Assembly (NCBI GenBank): GCA_903920435.1
Contig: CAIXMB010000140.1
Location: 1 to 50,496, forward strand
Origin: an uncultured Actinomycetes bacterium
Lineage (GTDB): Bacteria; Actinomycetota; Actinomycetes; Actinomycetales; Microbacteriaceae
Reading direction: 5' to 3'
DNA: 50,496 bases
How positions within the stretch are numbered: the first letter of the stretch is position 1; every line of letters starts with the position of its first letter. This document shows, piece by piece, positions 40,994 to 50,060 of this stretch. Under the pieces are notes generated by a model that had not been told where the DNA came from, made no database searches, and worked only from the letters and a program-made list of their open reading frames with translations. Position numbers and translations under genes: made by a program.

Positions 40994-42601
40994 GTGAGCG
41001 CCCCCGACTTCGACGAGTTGCTCGAGACCGAGCCCGTCGAACCCGAGCCCAGCGGCTCGCGCCTCGACTCCTGGTGGGAGTCGCGCTCGGCACGGGTGCA
41101 GCGGGCAGCGCGCTGGGGCGCGCCCGCACTCGTGGTCGTGACCGCCGCGGTGACGAGGCTGTGGGGCCTGGGGCATCCGTCGACGCTGGTCTTCGACGAG
41201 ACCTTCTACGTGAAGGATGCCTGGACCCTCACCAACCTCGGCTACGAGGCGTCGTGGCCCGCCGAGGCCGACGCGTTGTTCAACGCCGGCCAGACCGACA
41301 TCTACTCGACCGCCGCGTCGTTCGTCGTGCACCCGCCGCTCGGCAAGTGGATCATCGGGCTCGGCATGAGCCTGCTCGGCCCCGACAATCCTGTCGGCTG
41401 GCGCATCGCGACGGCCGTCACGGGCATTCTCGCCGTGGTGCTGCTCATGCTCGTGGCGAAGCTGCTGTTCCGCTCGAACACCCTCGCCGTGCTCGCGGGG
41501 CTGTTGTTCGCCATCGACGGCAACGCGATAGTGATGAGCCGCGTGGCGCTGCTCGACAACTTCGTCATGTTCTTCGCGCTGCTGGGCTTCGGCGCCGTGC
41601 TGCTCGACCGGCGCTGGAGCGCCGTGCGGCTCGCCGCGTGGATAGCCGAGCGCGAGAAGTCGGGCCGCATCACCGACTGGGGCCCCATGATGTGGTGGCG
41701 ACCGTGGCTCATCGCCGCGGGGGTCGCGTTCGGCGCCGCCTCGGCGGTGAAGTGGAACGGCCTCTACTTCCTCGCCGTCTTCGCCGTCTACACGCTCGTC
41801 GTCGACGCGCTCGCCCGGCGACGCGCGGGCCTGCCGTTCTGGTTCACGGGCACTCTGTTCAAGCAGGCCCCCGCCACGTTCATCCTCACGGTGCCCGTCG
41901 CGCTCGCCGTCTACCTCGCAGCCTGGACGGGTTGGTTCGTGACCGACGGCGGGTACTACCGGCACTGGGCGGACGAGGCCGGGCACGCGTGGACGGGCGC
42001 GCTCGCCTGGGTCCCCCACACGCTGCAGAGCTTCTGGCACTTCGAGAGCTCGGTCTACGCCTACAACGTGGGCGAGAGCCGGCCGCATCCGTACCAGGCC
42101 AACCCGCTTACCTGGCTGCTGCTCATCCGGCCGACGAGCATGTACTACCAGTCGATAGCGGGCGGTACCGACGGATGCGCGTCGAACTGCGGTGAGTCGA
42201 TCACGGGTATCGCCAACCCCATCATCTGGTGGGCCGCGACGGCGGCGGCGGTGTACCTCGTCTACCGGCTCGCGCGCTACCGCGACTGGCGCGTGGGGCT
42301 CGTGCTCACGGGGCTCGCGGCGGGCTACCTGCCGTGGCTGCTGTACACCAACCGCACGGTGTTCCAGTTCTACACGATCGCGTTCGAGCCCTACCTGATC
42401 CTGGCGCTCGTGGCCGTCGCGGGAATCCTGCTCGGCACCTCGGCCGACCCGCGCTGGCGACGGGTGAGCGGGCTGCGCATCGTCGCGATCTTCGTCGCGG
42501 TCGCGATCGTGGTGAGCGCCTACTTCTGGCCGCTCTGGTCGGGCACGATGCTCGACTACTGGGTGCTCGCCTCGCACTGGTGGCTGCCCACCTGGCGTTG
42601 A
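40994..42601 (+). CDS. Protein O-mannosyltransferase (PMT family)
   Basis: A 535-residue integral membrane enzyme of the GT39 family, which moves mannose from polyprenyl-phosphate mannose onto Ser or Thr of secreted proteins. The essential Asp-Glu pair is at 68-69 (LVFDETFYVKDAW), followed by HPPLGKWIIGLGM and about ten to eleven further helices. The extracytoplasmic segment with SIAGGTDGCASNCGESITG resembles other actinobacterial members. The start is a GTG with TAGCAT seven bases upstream. It is followed directly by a secreted protein with a Thr/Pro-rich linker, a plausible acceptor. Confidence 0.94.
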   Translation: MSAPDFDELLETEPVEPEPSGSRLDSWWESRSARVQRAARWGAPALVVVTAAVTRLWGLGHPSTLVFDETFYVKDAWTLTNLGYEASWPAEADALFNAGQTDIYSTAASFVVHPPLGKWIIGLGMSLLGPDNPVGWRIATAVTGILAVVLLMLVAKLLFRSNTLAVLAGLLFAIDGNAIVMSRVALLDNFVMFFALLGFGAVLLDRRWSAVRLAAWIAEREKSGRITDWGPMMWWRPWLIAAGVAFGAASAVKWNGLYFLAVFAVYTLVVDALARRRAGLPFWFTGTLFKQAPATFILTVPVALAVYLAAWTGWFVTDGGYYRHWADEAGHAWTGALAWVPHTLQSFWHFESSVYAYNVGESRPHPYQANPLTWLLLIRPTSMYYQSIAGGTDGCASNCGESITGIANPIIWWAATAAAVYLVYRLARYRDWRVGLVLTGLAAGYLPWLLYTNRTVFQFYTIAFEPYLILALVAVAGILLGTSADPRWRRVSGLRIVAIFVAVAIVVSAYFWPLWSGTMLDYWVLASHWWLPTWR

Positions 42602-42711
42602 TGCATCCTCAAAATTGTTAACGCGCCCGAAACCTGTATATCGGTAACATTCCAGTGCCGGTTGAACCCGACCCTCACCGGTGCTCCTCCCTCGATCCCG
42701 CGAGGACTCGC

Positions 42712-45700
42712 ATGACTCACCGCACCCCGTCCCCCGTTCGCCGACGCCTCGGCGCGGCCGCCGCTGCCCTCGCGCTCGTCGCCGCCTCGGTTCTGGGCGG
42801 AGCAGTGGTCGCCGCCTACGCCGTAGGCGAGCCGACCTTCGACCAGGCGACGTACTCGGCCGCGCTCGGCACGACCGTGACGATCGGCGGTACGGGAACC
42901 GCCGGCGACGTGCTCGGAGTCAACGGCATCGGCGGCCAGTGCGAGGCAGTCCCCGTGACCACCGGCGGCACGTGGACGTGCGACGTCGACACGAACGGCC
43001 TGGGAGCAGGAGGCGACTACCCGCTCGAGCTGGTGTCCACCCTGTTCGCCGGGCCGCAGGACACGGCCACCCTCTCGGTGGAGAGCGGCACGATCTCCCA
43101 GCCCGCCGCCCGCGTCACCGGACTCAATGCGAACGGCAACGTCGACGTCTCCGGTAGCACGAGCCTTCCCGACGGGGCCCCGGTCACCGTCTCGGCCTAC
43201 TACGTCTACAACAATGTCCAGCAGGTGCCCCTCGCGCCGTGCGCCACGACCGCTGCCGCGGGCGCGTGGACCTGCGAGATCGTGGGCGCCACGACGACGA
43301 GCGACCTGCACCTCGAGGCATCCGGTTCTGCGCCGACCCCCTTCGCTACCGCGGACGTCGAGGTGCTCCTGCCCCCCACGATCAACCACGACCCCGATGG
43401 CACGATCCGCGTCATCGGCAATGGACAGGCGTCGTTCTCGGGCACCCACGACCAGACCTGGGACGGCAGCCCGCCCAAGAACTCGACTGTCGACATCAAG
43501 ATCAAGACCCTCGGCGGCACCCTCGTCACCACGTGTACCGACGGTGGTCAGGAGACTCCTGACTGGTCGTGCACGACGCCCGACCCGCTGCCCTACGGCA
43601 CCTACGACCTGTTCATCAGCCAGTTCCCGTGGTGGAGTGACGTCGCGTCCGCCGCGGTTCACTACAACCTCGAGGTCAACGAGGCGCCGCAGCCGGTGGC
43701 GATCACCTCCCCCACCACCAGCTCGCTCCTGACCGCCGACTCCGTGACGGTGACGGGCACGACGGGCTATGCGAGCGGCACGCTCACCGTGAAGCTCCAG
43801 GGGGCCACGTGCACCGCGGCCATCAACGCGGGTGCGTGGACGTGCGCGCTCAACCTCGCCAGCTTCGGAAGTACGGCGCCGTCGCAGGCCATCACGGTGT
43901 CTCGGACAGCGGGAGGCGCGGCCCTCGCCTCCGTCGCCGTCAACGTGCTCCGCCCGCCAACCGTCTACGGTGACGACGACAGCGGCAACCTGCTCTCCTA
44001 CACCGGAGCGGTGTCGGCGAGCGGCGAGGGCTACCTGCCCGACGAGGGCGACGGCGACACCATCATCACGCTCTCCCTGACCGACGGCGAGGGCGTGAAC
44101 CACACGTGCTCGACCACCGTGTACGAAGTGCAGGGCGAGGGCACCTACGGAGCCTGGGACTGCACGTTTCCCGGCACCCTACCCGACGGGGAGTACACCG
44201 TCTCGATCACGCAGCGGCCGTCGTGGGCGACGAGCGCGTCAGCGCCCGAGACCAGGAAGGTCTACGTGCAGATCGGCGGAGGCGGCGTCGACGCTCTCAG
44301 CACGTGCTCCTTCGGCCCCGGCTCGATCACCGTCGGCGGTCCGGCGGGCTACGACGCGACCCTGTACCGGGTCGACCCGGGATCGAACTACGGCGCGTCC
44401 AACATCGGCGAGTGCGGCGGAAACCCGGGCATCGCGTACACCGACCGTTTCAACGACACCGAGGTCGGGACCTTCTCCGGATGCGACACCTCGTCGTCCC
44501 TCGGATTCTCGGGCTCGCCCGCCGCCTGCACCGCCTCGGGCCTCACGCCCGGCCTCTGGAACATCTACTACTCCGACGGCGACGGCGGCCCGCACTGGGA
44601 CTGGTTCTTCCGGGTGCCCAACGCCCCCACGATCTCGGCGCAGCCGGGGGTCTTCGACGACCGCGCCCTCTTCACCGGCACGGGCACGCCGGGCGACACG
44701 GTGACGGTCGTCACCGGCGCCGGCGGACCGCTGTGCACGGCGACCGTCACGAACGCCGGTACCTGGTCATGCACGGCTGACGTCGGGTACGGCGCGGCGA
44801 GCTACTACGCGTACCAGCGCGACGCGAGTTCGGGAGGGGCCTCTCCGTTCAGCCTCGTGAGCAACGTGCTCACCCTCGCGCCGATCGCGCCCACCCCCAC
44901 TCCCACACCGACCCCCACGGCCACGGCGACCCCCAAGCCAACCCCGACGCCCACCTGGAACCCCGAGACGTTCGAGTGGACGTTCACCGCGGACGCCGAC
45001 GGCTACCACCCCGGCGACCCGGTGACGCTCACGGGCGCGGGGCTGCCGCCCGCCGCCCTCGTCGAGGCCGAGATCCACTCGACGCCGGTGCACCTCGGCA
45101 CGACCATCGCGCGCGCCAACGGCTCATTCATCATGAACGTGGTGATCCCGCCCGACACCCCGGCCGGCGAGCACGAGTTCTGGGTGACGATCACGCCGGT
45201 CGGCGGCGGCACCTCCACCGTCGTGCAGCCCGCGAAGATCACGATCGTGGGCGGCCCCGGTACCGGCACGGATGACGGCGGCGGCGTGCCCGGTGCGATG
45301 GGAGCCGACCGCAACGACCCTGGCGCGCCCAGCTCCTTCACCCACGGCATCACGACAGTCGGGCACCTCATCGTCAACCCGGTGGCCGTGGCGATCGCGG
45401 GCGGCATCGGGCTCGCCCTCCTGCTGCTCGTCGCCTTCCCCGCCGAACTGCTCAACTCCACCCTGGAGTCGCAGTACGACAGGTTCTCGAAGGTGCTGCC
45501 CAAGGTGCGCGCGCCGTGGTGGGAGCGGTTCGCCGAGTGGGTCGACAAGACACCGCTCGTGAGCGCGAGCATCATGACCCTCGCGGCAGCGGTGATCTTC
45601 GGCTTCGCCGACCCCGGGTTCGGGTTCGATATCACGTCGTTCCGCGTCGTGCTCGGCTGCTTCATCGCGCTCTTCATCGTCGGCTACCTCGCGAGCATCA

Positions 45701-46341
45701 TCTCGGGCCGCATCCTGGGCCGGGCGTGGGGCTTCGACACGGTGCTCGAGGTCAAGCCGCTCACGCTCATCCTCACGGTGGTCGGCGTCGTGGTCTCGCG
45801 CCTGCTCGACTTCTCCCCCGGCTTCCTGATCGGGCTGCTGCTCGGCATGGCCCTCGTGGGCAAGCGCAGCAAAGCGGACGAGGCGAAGTCGACGCTCGTG
45901 CAGACGGGAGTGGTGTTCGTCATGGCGCTGCTCGCCTGGACGGCGTACAGCATCCTGTCGGTGACCACGGTTCCCGACACCTTCGGCAGCACGCTCGTGT
46001 TCGACACCCTCGTGGCGATCACGACGGAGGGCATGACGGCGCTCTTCATCGGCCTGCTGCCGCTGAAGTTCCTCGACGGTCAGGGCATCTTCAACTACTC
46101 GAAGGTGCTGTGGGCGGCCGTGTACGCGGTTGTCGCGTTCGCCTTCGTCGCGATCGTCATCCCCGCCGCGGACAACTGGGGCGACGGCGGCGGCTCCGTG
46201 GCGCTGTGGCTCACCATCGTCGGGATCTTCGCGGCGCTGTGCGTCGGCATCTACCTGTACTTCCGGTTCTGGGCCCCTCCCCTGCCGGAGGAGGACGAGG
46301 GCGAGGCGCAGGAGACGAAGGAACTCGTCGACTCCCACTAG
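42712..46341 (+). CDS. Large surface protein with FGLLP-type membrane domain
   Basis: A 1209-residue protein. It has a signal peptide (RRRLGAAAAALALVAASVLGG region), about six Ig-like beta domains with paired Cys near residues 75-700, a Thr/Pro linker (about 724-750), another beta domain (about 755-850), and a membrane domain of about eight helices (883-1190) ending in an acidic tail. The motif ALFIGLLPLKFLDGQGIF near 1110 matches what I know as the FGLLP motif of actinobacterial membrane proteins; it also resembles the LPxxxLDG helix of site-2 proteases, but no HExxH is present. The ATG at 42712 has a GAGGA ribosome site. The 110 bases before it contain possible AT-rich promoter elements. 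Function is unknown. Confidence 0.85.
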   Translation: MTHRTPSPVRRRLGAAAAALALVAASVLGGAVVAAYAVGEPTFDQATYSAALGTTVTIGGTGTAGDVLGVNGIGGQCEAVPVTTGGTWTCDVDTNGLGAGGDYPLELVSTLFAGPQDTATLSVESGTISQPAARVTGLNANGNVDVSGSTSLPDGAPVTVSAYYVYNNVQQVPLAPCATTAAAGAWTCEIVGATTTSDLHLEASGSAPTPFATADVEVLLPPTINHDPDGTIRVIGNGQASFSGTHDQTWDGSPPKNSTVDIKIKTLGGTLVTTCTDGGQETPDWSCTTPDPLPYGTYDLFISQFPWWSDVASAAVHYNLEVNEAPQPVAITSPTTSSLLTADSVTVTGTTGYASGTLTVKLQGATCTAAINAGAWTCALNLASFGSTAPSQAITVSRTAGGAALASVAVNVLRPPTVYGDDDSGNLLSYTGAVSASGEGYLPDEGDGDTIITLSLTDGEGVNHTCSTTVYEVQGEGTYGAWDCTFPGTLPDGEYTVSITQRPSWATSASAPETRKVYVQIGGGGVDALSTCSFGPGSITVGGPAGYDATLYRVDPGSNYGASNIGECGGNPGIAYTDRFNDTEVGTFSGCDTSSSLGFSGSPAACTASGLTPGLWNIYYSDGDGGPHWDWFFRVPNAPTISAQPGVFDDRALFTGTGTPGDTVTVVTGAGGPLCTATVTNAGTWSCTADVGYGAASYYAYQRDASSGGASPFSLVSNVLTLAPIAPTPTPTPTPTATATPKPTPTPTWNPETFEWTFTADADGYHPGDPVTLTGAGLPPAALVEAEIHSTPVHLGTTIARANGSFIMNVVIPPDTPAGEHEFWVTITPVGGGTSTVVQPAKITIVGGPGTGTDDGGGVPGAMGADRNDPGAPSSFTHGITTVGHLIVNPVAVAIAGGIGLALLLLVAFPAELLNSTLESQYDRFSKVLPKVRAPWWERFAEWVDKTPLVSASIMTLAAAVIFGFADPGFGFDITSFRVVLGCFIALFIVGYLASIISGRILGRAWGFDTVLEVKPLTLILTVVGVVVSRLLDFSPGFLIGLLLGMALVGKRSKADEAKSTLVQTGVVFVMALLAWTAYSILSVTTVPDTFGSTLVFDTLVAITTEGMTALFIGLLPLKFLDGQGIFNYSKVLWAAVYAVVAFAFVAIVIPAADNWGDGGGSVALWLTIVGIFAALCVGIYLYFRFWAPPLPEEDEGEAQETKELVDSH

Positions 46342-46391
46342 CTGCCGACGTCGGCCCGTTCATGCGGCGTAATCACCCGTAGCCGGTCCGG

Positions 46392-46397
46392 TAGCGT
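46392..46397 (+). promoter_or_regulatory. Predicted -10 element of metY
   Basis: TAGCGT six bases before the ATG at 46404, the leaderless arrangement. A short palindrome GCCGACGTCGGC (46344-46355) lies about 40 bases upstream and could be an operator. Confidence 0.45.
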
Positions 46398-46403
46398 GAT
46401 CGC

Positions 46404-47690
46404 ATGGCCGATAGAGAGTACGGATTCCGCACGCGCGCGATCCACGCAGGCAACATCCCCGACGCGGTGACCGGGTCGCGCGCCCTGCCGATCTACCAGA
46501 CGAGCGCCTTCGTCTTCGACGACACCGCGGATGCCGCTGCGCGCTTCGCCCTGCAGAAGTACGGCAACATCTACTCCCGCCTGGCCAACCCGACGGTCGC
46601 GAGCTTCGAGGAGCGCGTCGCGTCGCTCGAGGGCGGACTCGGTGCCGTCGCCACGTCGAGCGGACTCGGTGCGCAGTTCATCACCTTCGCCTCGCTGGCG
46701 GGTGCCGGCGACCACGTCGTGGCCTCCGCCAACCTGTACGGCGGGTCGATCACGCAGCTCGACGTGACGCTGCGCCGGTTCGGGATCGACACCGCGTTCA
46801 TCCGGTCGTCCGACCCCGCCGAGTACGCGGCGGCGATCACCGACAAGACCAAGTTCATCTTCGCCGAGACCATCGCCAACCCGTCGGGCGAGATCGCCGA
46901 CATCGAGGGCCTCGCCGACGTCGCGCACGCCCACCACCTGCCGCTCATCATCGACTCGACGGTCGCGACGCCGTACCTCAACCGGCCGATCGAGTGGGGC
47001 GCGGACGTCGTGACGCACTCGGCGACCAAGTTCTTGGGCGGCGCCGGGACGACGCTCGGCGGGGTCGTCGTCGAATCGGGCCGCTTCCACTGGGCCAACG
47101 AGCACTTCCCGCTCTTCGACCAGCCCGTCCCGACGTACGGCGGCCTCAACTGGCACGGCAACTTCGGCGAGTACGCCTTCCTCACGCGCCTGCGCGCCGA
47201 GCAGCTGCGCGACATCGGCCCCGCCCTCGCGCCGCACTCGGCGTGGCTGCTCGCGACCGGTGTGGAGACGCTGCCGTTCCGCATGCAGGCGCACGTGGAC
47301 AACGCGCGCATCGTCGCGGAGTGGCTCGACGCCGACCCGCGCATCGAAAAGGTGTTCTGGGCGGGGCTGCCCGAGCACCCGCACTTCGAGCGCGCCAAGA
47401 AGTACCTGCCGAAGGGCCCGGGCTCGGTGTTCTCGTTCGTGGTCAAGGGCGGCCGCGAGGTCGGGCAGAAGTTCATCGAGTCGGTGAACCTCGCCAGCCA
47501 CCTCGCCAACATCGGTGACGCGAAGACGCTCGTCATCCACCCCGCGTCGACCACCCACGCCCAGCTCACCGAGCAGCAGCTCCTCGACGCGGGCGTGCTG
47601 CCGGGCGTCGTGCGCATCAGTGTGGGAATAGAGGACCCCGAGGACATCGTTGATGACCTTGACCAGGCACTGACGGAGGCCACGCGATGA
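46404..47690 (+). CDS. metY: O-acetylhomoserine sulfhydrylase
   Basis: MetY makes homocysteine from O-acetylhomoserine and sulfide for methionine synthesis. The 428-residue PLP enzyme has YGNIYSRLANPT, the segment IDSTVATPYL, and Lys209 in THSATKFLGGAGTTLGG as the cofactor lysine. The long form of this family is typical of MetY rather than of cystathionine synthases. The ATG has TAGCGT six bases upstream. A CoA-binding protein gene overlaps its stop by four bases; metX is not in the window. Confidence 0.95.
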   Translation: MADREYGFRTRAIHAGNIPDAVTGSRALPIYQTSAFVFDDTADAAARFALQKYGNIYSRLANPTVASFEERVASLEGGLGAVATSSGLGAQFITFASLAGAGDHVVASANLYGGSITQLDVTLRRFGIDTAFIRSSDPAEYAAAITDKTKFIFAETIANPSGEIADIEGLADVAHAHHLPLIIDSTVATPYLNRPIEWGADVVTHSATKFLGGAGTTLGGVVVESGRFHWANEHFPLFDQPVPTYGGLNWHGNFGEYAFLTRLRAEQLRDIGPALAPHSAWLLATGVETLPFRMQAHVDNARIVAEWLDADPRIEKVFWAGLPEHPHFERAKKYLPKGPGSVFSFVVKGGREVGQKFIESVNLASHLANIGDAKTLVIHPASTTHAQLTEQQLLDAGVLPGVVRISVGIEDPEDIVDDLDQALTEATR

Positions 47691-48274
47691 GCACTGCAGT
47701 TTCGACAAGCTCAACCAGCGAGACAGTCCAGCTCGCCAACGGGCTCACCTGCGACATCCCCGCCGACTCCCCCCTCGCGAAGCTGCTGAAGTCGCAGCGC
47801 ACGTGGGTGGGCCCGAGCGCCAAGGAGCGGCTCGCCATCCTGCGCAAGGCGAAGTCGATCGCCATCGTCGGCGCCTCGCCGAACTCGACGCGCTCGAGCT
47901 ACTTCGTGGCCACCTACCTGCTGCAGTCGAGCGACTACACCGTGTACTTCGTCAACCCCATGGTCGACGAGATCCTGGGCCAGAAGTCGTACAAGTCGCT
48001 CGCCGACCTGCCCGAGGTGCCCGACATCGTCGACGTGTTCCGCAAGGGCAGCGACATCCCCGAGGTCATCGACGAGGCGATCGCCATCGGTGCGAAGACC
48101 GTGTGGGTGCAGCTCGGCATCTGGAACCAGGACGCCGCCATCTACGGGGAGTCGAAGGGCCTCACGATCGTCATGGACCGCTGCATCAAGATCGAGCACG
48201 CGCGTTTCCACGGCGGCCTGCACCTGCTCGGCTTCGACACCGGAGTGATCACGGCGCGCAAGACCGTCCGTTAG
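47687..48274 (+). CDS. CoA-binding domain protein
   Basis: A 195-residue protein with the YccU/CoA-binding Rossmann fold (IAIVGASPNSTRSSYF near residue 59, VYFVNPMVDEILGQKSYKSL, TVWVQLGIWNQDAA, VMDRCIKIEHARF). Actinobacterial relatives often follow metY, but their role is not settled. The ATG overlaps metY by four bases. The first 15 residues include VSTSSTSE, which is the translation of a dispersed repeat (47699-47721) and not part of the conserved fold, so this end may be a recent extension or insertion. Confidence 0.88.
   Translation: MSTAVSTSSTSETVQLANGLTCDIPADSPLAKLLKSQRTWVGPSAKERLAILRKAKSIAIVGASPNSTRSSYFVATYLLQSSDYTVYFVNPMVDEILGQKSYKSLADLPEVPDIVDVFRKGSDIPEVIDEAIAIGAKTVWVQLGIWNQDAAIYGESKGLTIVMDRCIKIEHARFHGGLHLLGFDTGVITARKTVR
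47701..47713. repeat. Dispersed repeat copy at the 5' end of the CoA-binding protein gene
   Basis: TTCGACAAGCTCA is the reverse complement of the TGAGCYTGTCGAA core also found at 2582-2594. The match to the usual form extends about ten more bases. It lies five codons after the start and is translated in frame. Confidence 0.75.
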
Positions 48275-48278
48275 GTCG

Positions 48279-50018
48279 TTACAGCAGCGGTTCCAGCTCG
48301 CTGATCGTGGTCACCGGCAGCCTGCACACGAAGTCCTCGCAGACGTAGGCGGCCTCGGCCGTGCGGCCCTCGAAGAGCTCGAATCCCGCCTCGGCCCATG
48401 CGCGCGACTGCCCGGGCGTCACGACGATGCCGCCGCGCGGTCGCGCGAAATCGGCGAGCTCGCCCCCGCCCACGACCACGAGATGGCGTACCGGGTCGGC
48501 GAGGCGCGCCATGACCGTGAGCGCCGCACCGAGCGATACCGGATGCCGCTGCGCAGCCTCCGCGACGCGAGCCATCGCCGCCCTGGCCGCTGCGCGGTAC
48601 GGCTCGTGCGCCGTGAGCAGGAACAGCGTGTGCTGCGCGGCGGCCATCGCGCTCAGGCCCGACGGCAGCGCGCCGTCGCTCGGGTCGGCCTCGACGGCGA
48701 GCCCCTGCGAGGCGAGCACCGGGTCGGAGTCGATGCCGCCGGCCAGTGCCGTGTCGACGAGCGTGCGCGCGGCGACGGCGTAGCGGCTCTCTCCGGTCGC
48801 GATCGCGAGCTGGAGGAGGCCGCCCGCGAGCATGCCGAAGTCCTCGAGGGTCGCGCGCGCCGACGAGAGCACGCCGCCGATGGAGGTGCGGATGAGCCTC
48901 TCCCCGACGTGGTGCTCGAGGAGGAAGTCGGCTGCGCGCTGAGCCGTCGCAATCCACTCCGGCTTGCCGAGCGCCGCGCCCGCGACGGAGAGCCCCTCGA
49001 TCGCGAGCCCGTTCCACCCCGTGAGGATCTTCTCGTCGACGGGCGGCTCCTCCACCCGCTGCCGGCTCGCGGCGTCGAGCGTGTAGTAGAAGCCCTCGAC
49101 CCGGCGGCCGTCGACGGTGCTCTCGCTGTCCTGAGCGGAGGCGAACCCGCCGGAGGGCAACTGCATCGTGCCGAGCCAGTGCGCGACGCCCTCCGCGATC
49201 TGGGTGCGGCCGGCCAGGGCGTAGACCGCGAGGAGCTGGGCGTTGTCGTAGAGCATGCGCTCGTAGTGCGGGTCGTGCCAGTCGCGCTTGGTCGCGTAGC
49301 GGAAGAATCCGCCGTCGACGGGGTCGCGCAGCGGCGAGGCGGCCATGGCGTCCAGAGTGCGGTCGGCGAGGGGCGCGCGGCGCTCGACGAGGAACCTGAG
49401 CACCGGGGAGACCGGGAACTTGGGCGCTCCGCCGAAACCCCCGAACGAGGCATCCTCCTGGGCTTCGAGGTCGGCGACGACCGGGCCGAACTCGGTCGGC
49501 AGGGTGCTCGCCGACGGATGCCCCTGCGCAAGCACCTCGACGATCGCGGCGCCGTTGCGCTCCACCTCCTCGCGGCGGTTCACCCACGCGTCGAGCACCG
49601 CGTCGAGCACCTGGCGGAACGCCGGATGCCCCTGCACGGGCTCGGGCGGCCAGTAGGTTCCGGCGAAGAACGCTCGGCCCTCGGGTGTGACGAACACGTT
49701 GAGCGGCCAGCCGAGGTTGCTCGTGAAGGCGGCCGCGGCGGCGAGGTAGGTCGAGTCGACCTCCGCATGCTCCTCGCGGTCGACCTTGATCGAGACGAGG
49801 TTGGCGTTCATCATCTCGGCGACGGCGGGATCGCTGAAGCTCTCGCGCGCCATCACGTGGCACCAGTGGCACGTCGAATACCCGATCGACACGAGCACGG
49901 GCACATCGCGCGCGGCCGCCTCGGCGAACGCTTCGGGGCCCCACGGCCACCAGTCGACGGGATTGCCCGCGTGCGAGCGCAGGTACGGGCTAGCGGCGTC
50001 GGCGAGGCGGTTGGGCAT
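48279..50018 (-). CDS. DUF255 thioredoxin-domain protein (YyaL/spermatogenesis-associated protein 20 family)
   Basis: A 579-residue cytoplasmic protein. The N-terminal thioredoxin-like domain has the family motifs NPVDWWPWG and STCHWCHVM (Cys50 and Cys53), DREEHAEVD, and [13 protein letters not shown]. The remainder is an alpha/alpha six-barrel like that of glycoside hydrolases and epimerases ([37 protein letters not shown]). The biochemical role is unknown. ATG at 50018; a CAGACT hexamer six bases upstream is a weak leaderless -10. It converges with the CoA-binding protein gene four bases away. Confidence 0.92.
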   Translation of the reverse strand: MPNRLADAASPYLRSHAGNPVDWWPWGPEAFAEAAARDVPVLVSIGYSTCHWCHVMARESFSDPAVAEMMNANLVSIKVDREEHAEVDSTYLAAAAAFTSNLGWPLNVFVTPEGRAFFAGTYWPPEPVQGHPAFRQVLDAVLDAWVNRREEVERNGAAIVEVLAQGHPSASTLPTEFGPVVADLEAQEDASFGGFGGAPKFPVSPVLRFLVERRAPLADRTLDAMAASPLRDPVDGGFFRYATKRDWHDPHYERMLYDNAQLLAVYALAGRTQIAEGVAHWLGTMQLPSGGFASAQDSESTVDGRRVEGFYYTLDAASRQRVEEPPVDEKILTGWNGLAIEGLSVAGAALGKPEWIATAQRAADFLLEHHVGERLIRTSIGGVLSSARATLEDFGMLAGGLLQLAIATGESRYAVAARTLVDTALAGGIDSDPVLASQGLAVEADPSDGALPSGLSAMAAAQHTLFLLTAHEPYRAAARAAMARVAEAAQRHPVSLGAALTVMARLADPVRHLVVVGGGELADFARPRGGIVVTPGQSRAWAEAGFELFEGRTAEAAYVCEDFVCRLPVTTISELEPLL

Positions 50019-50060
50019 GGTTCCAGTCTGCCGCGCTGAGCTGCGCTGGGGGCAGCGGAC

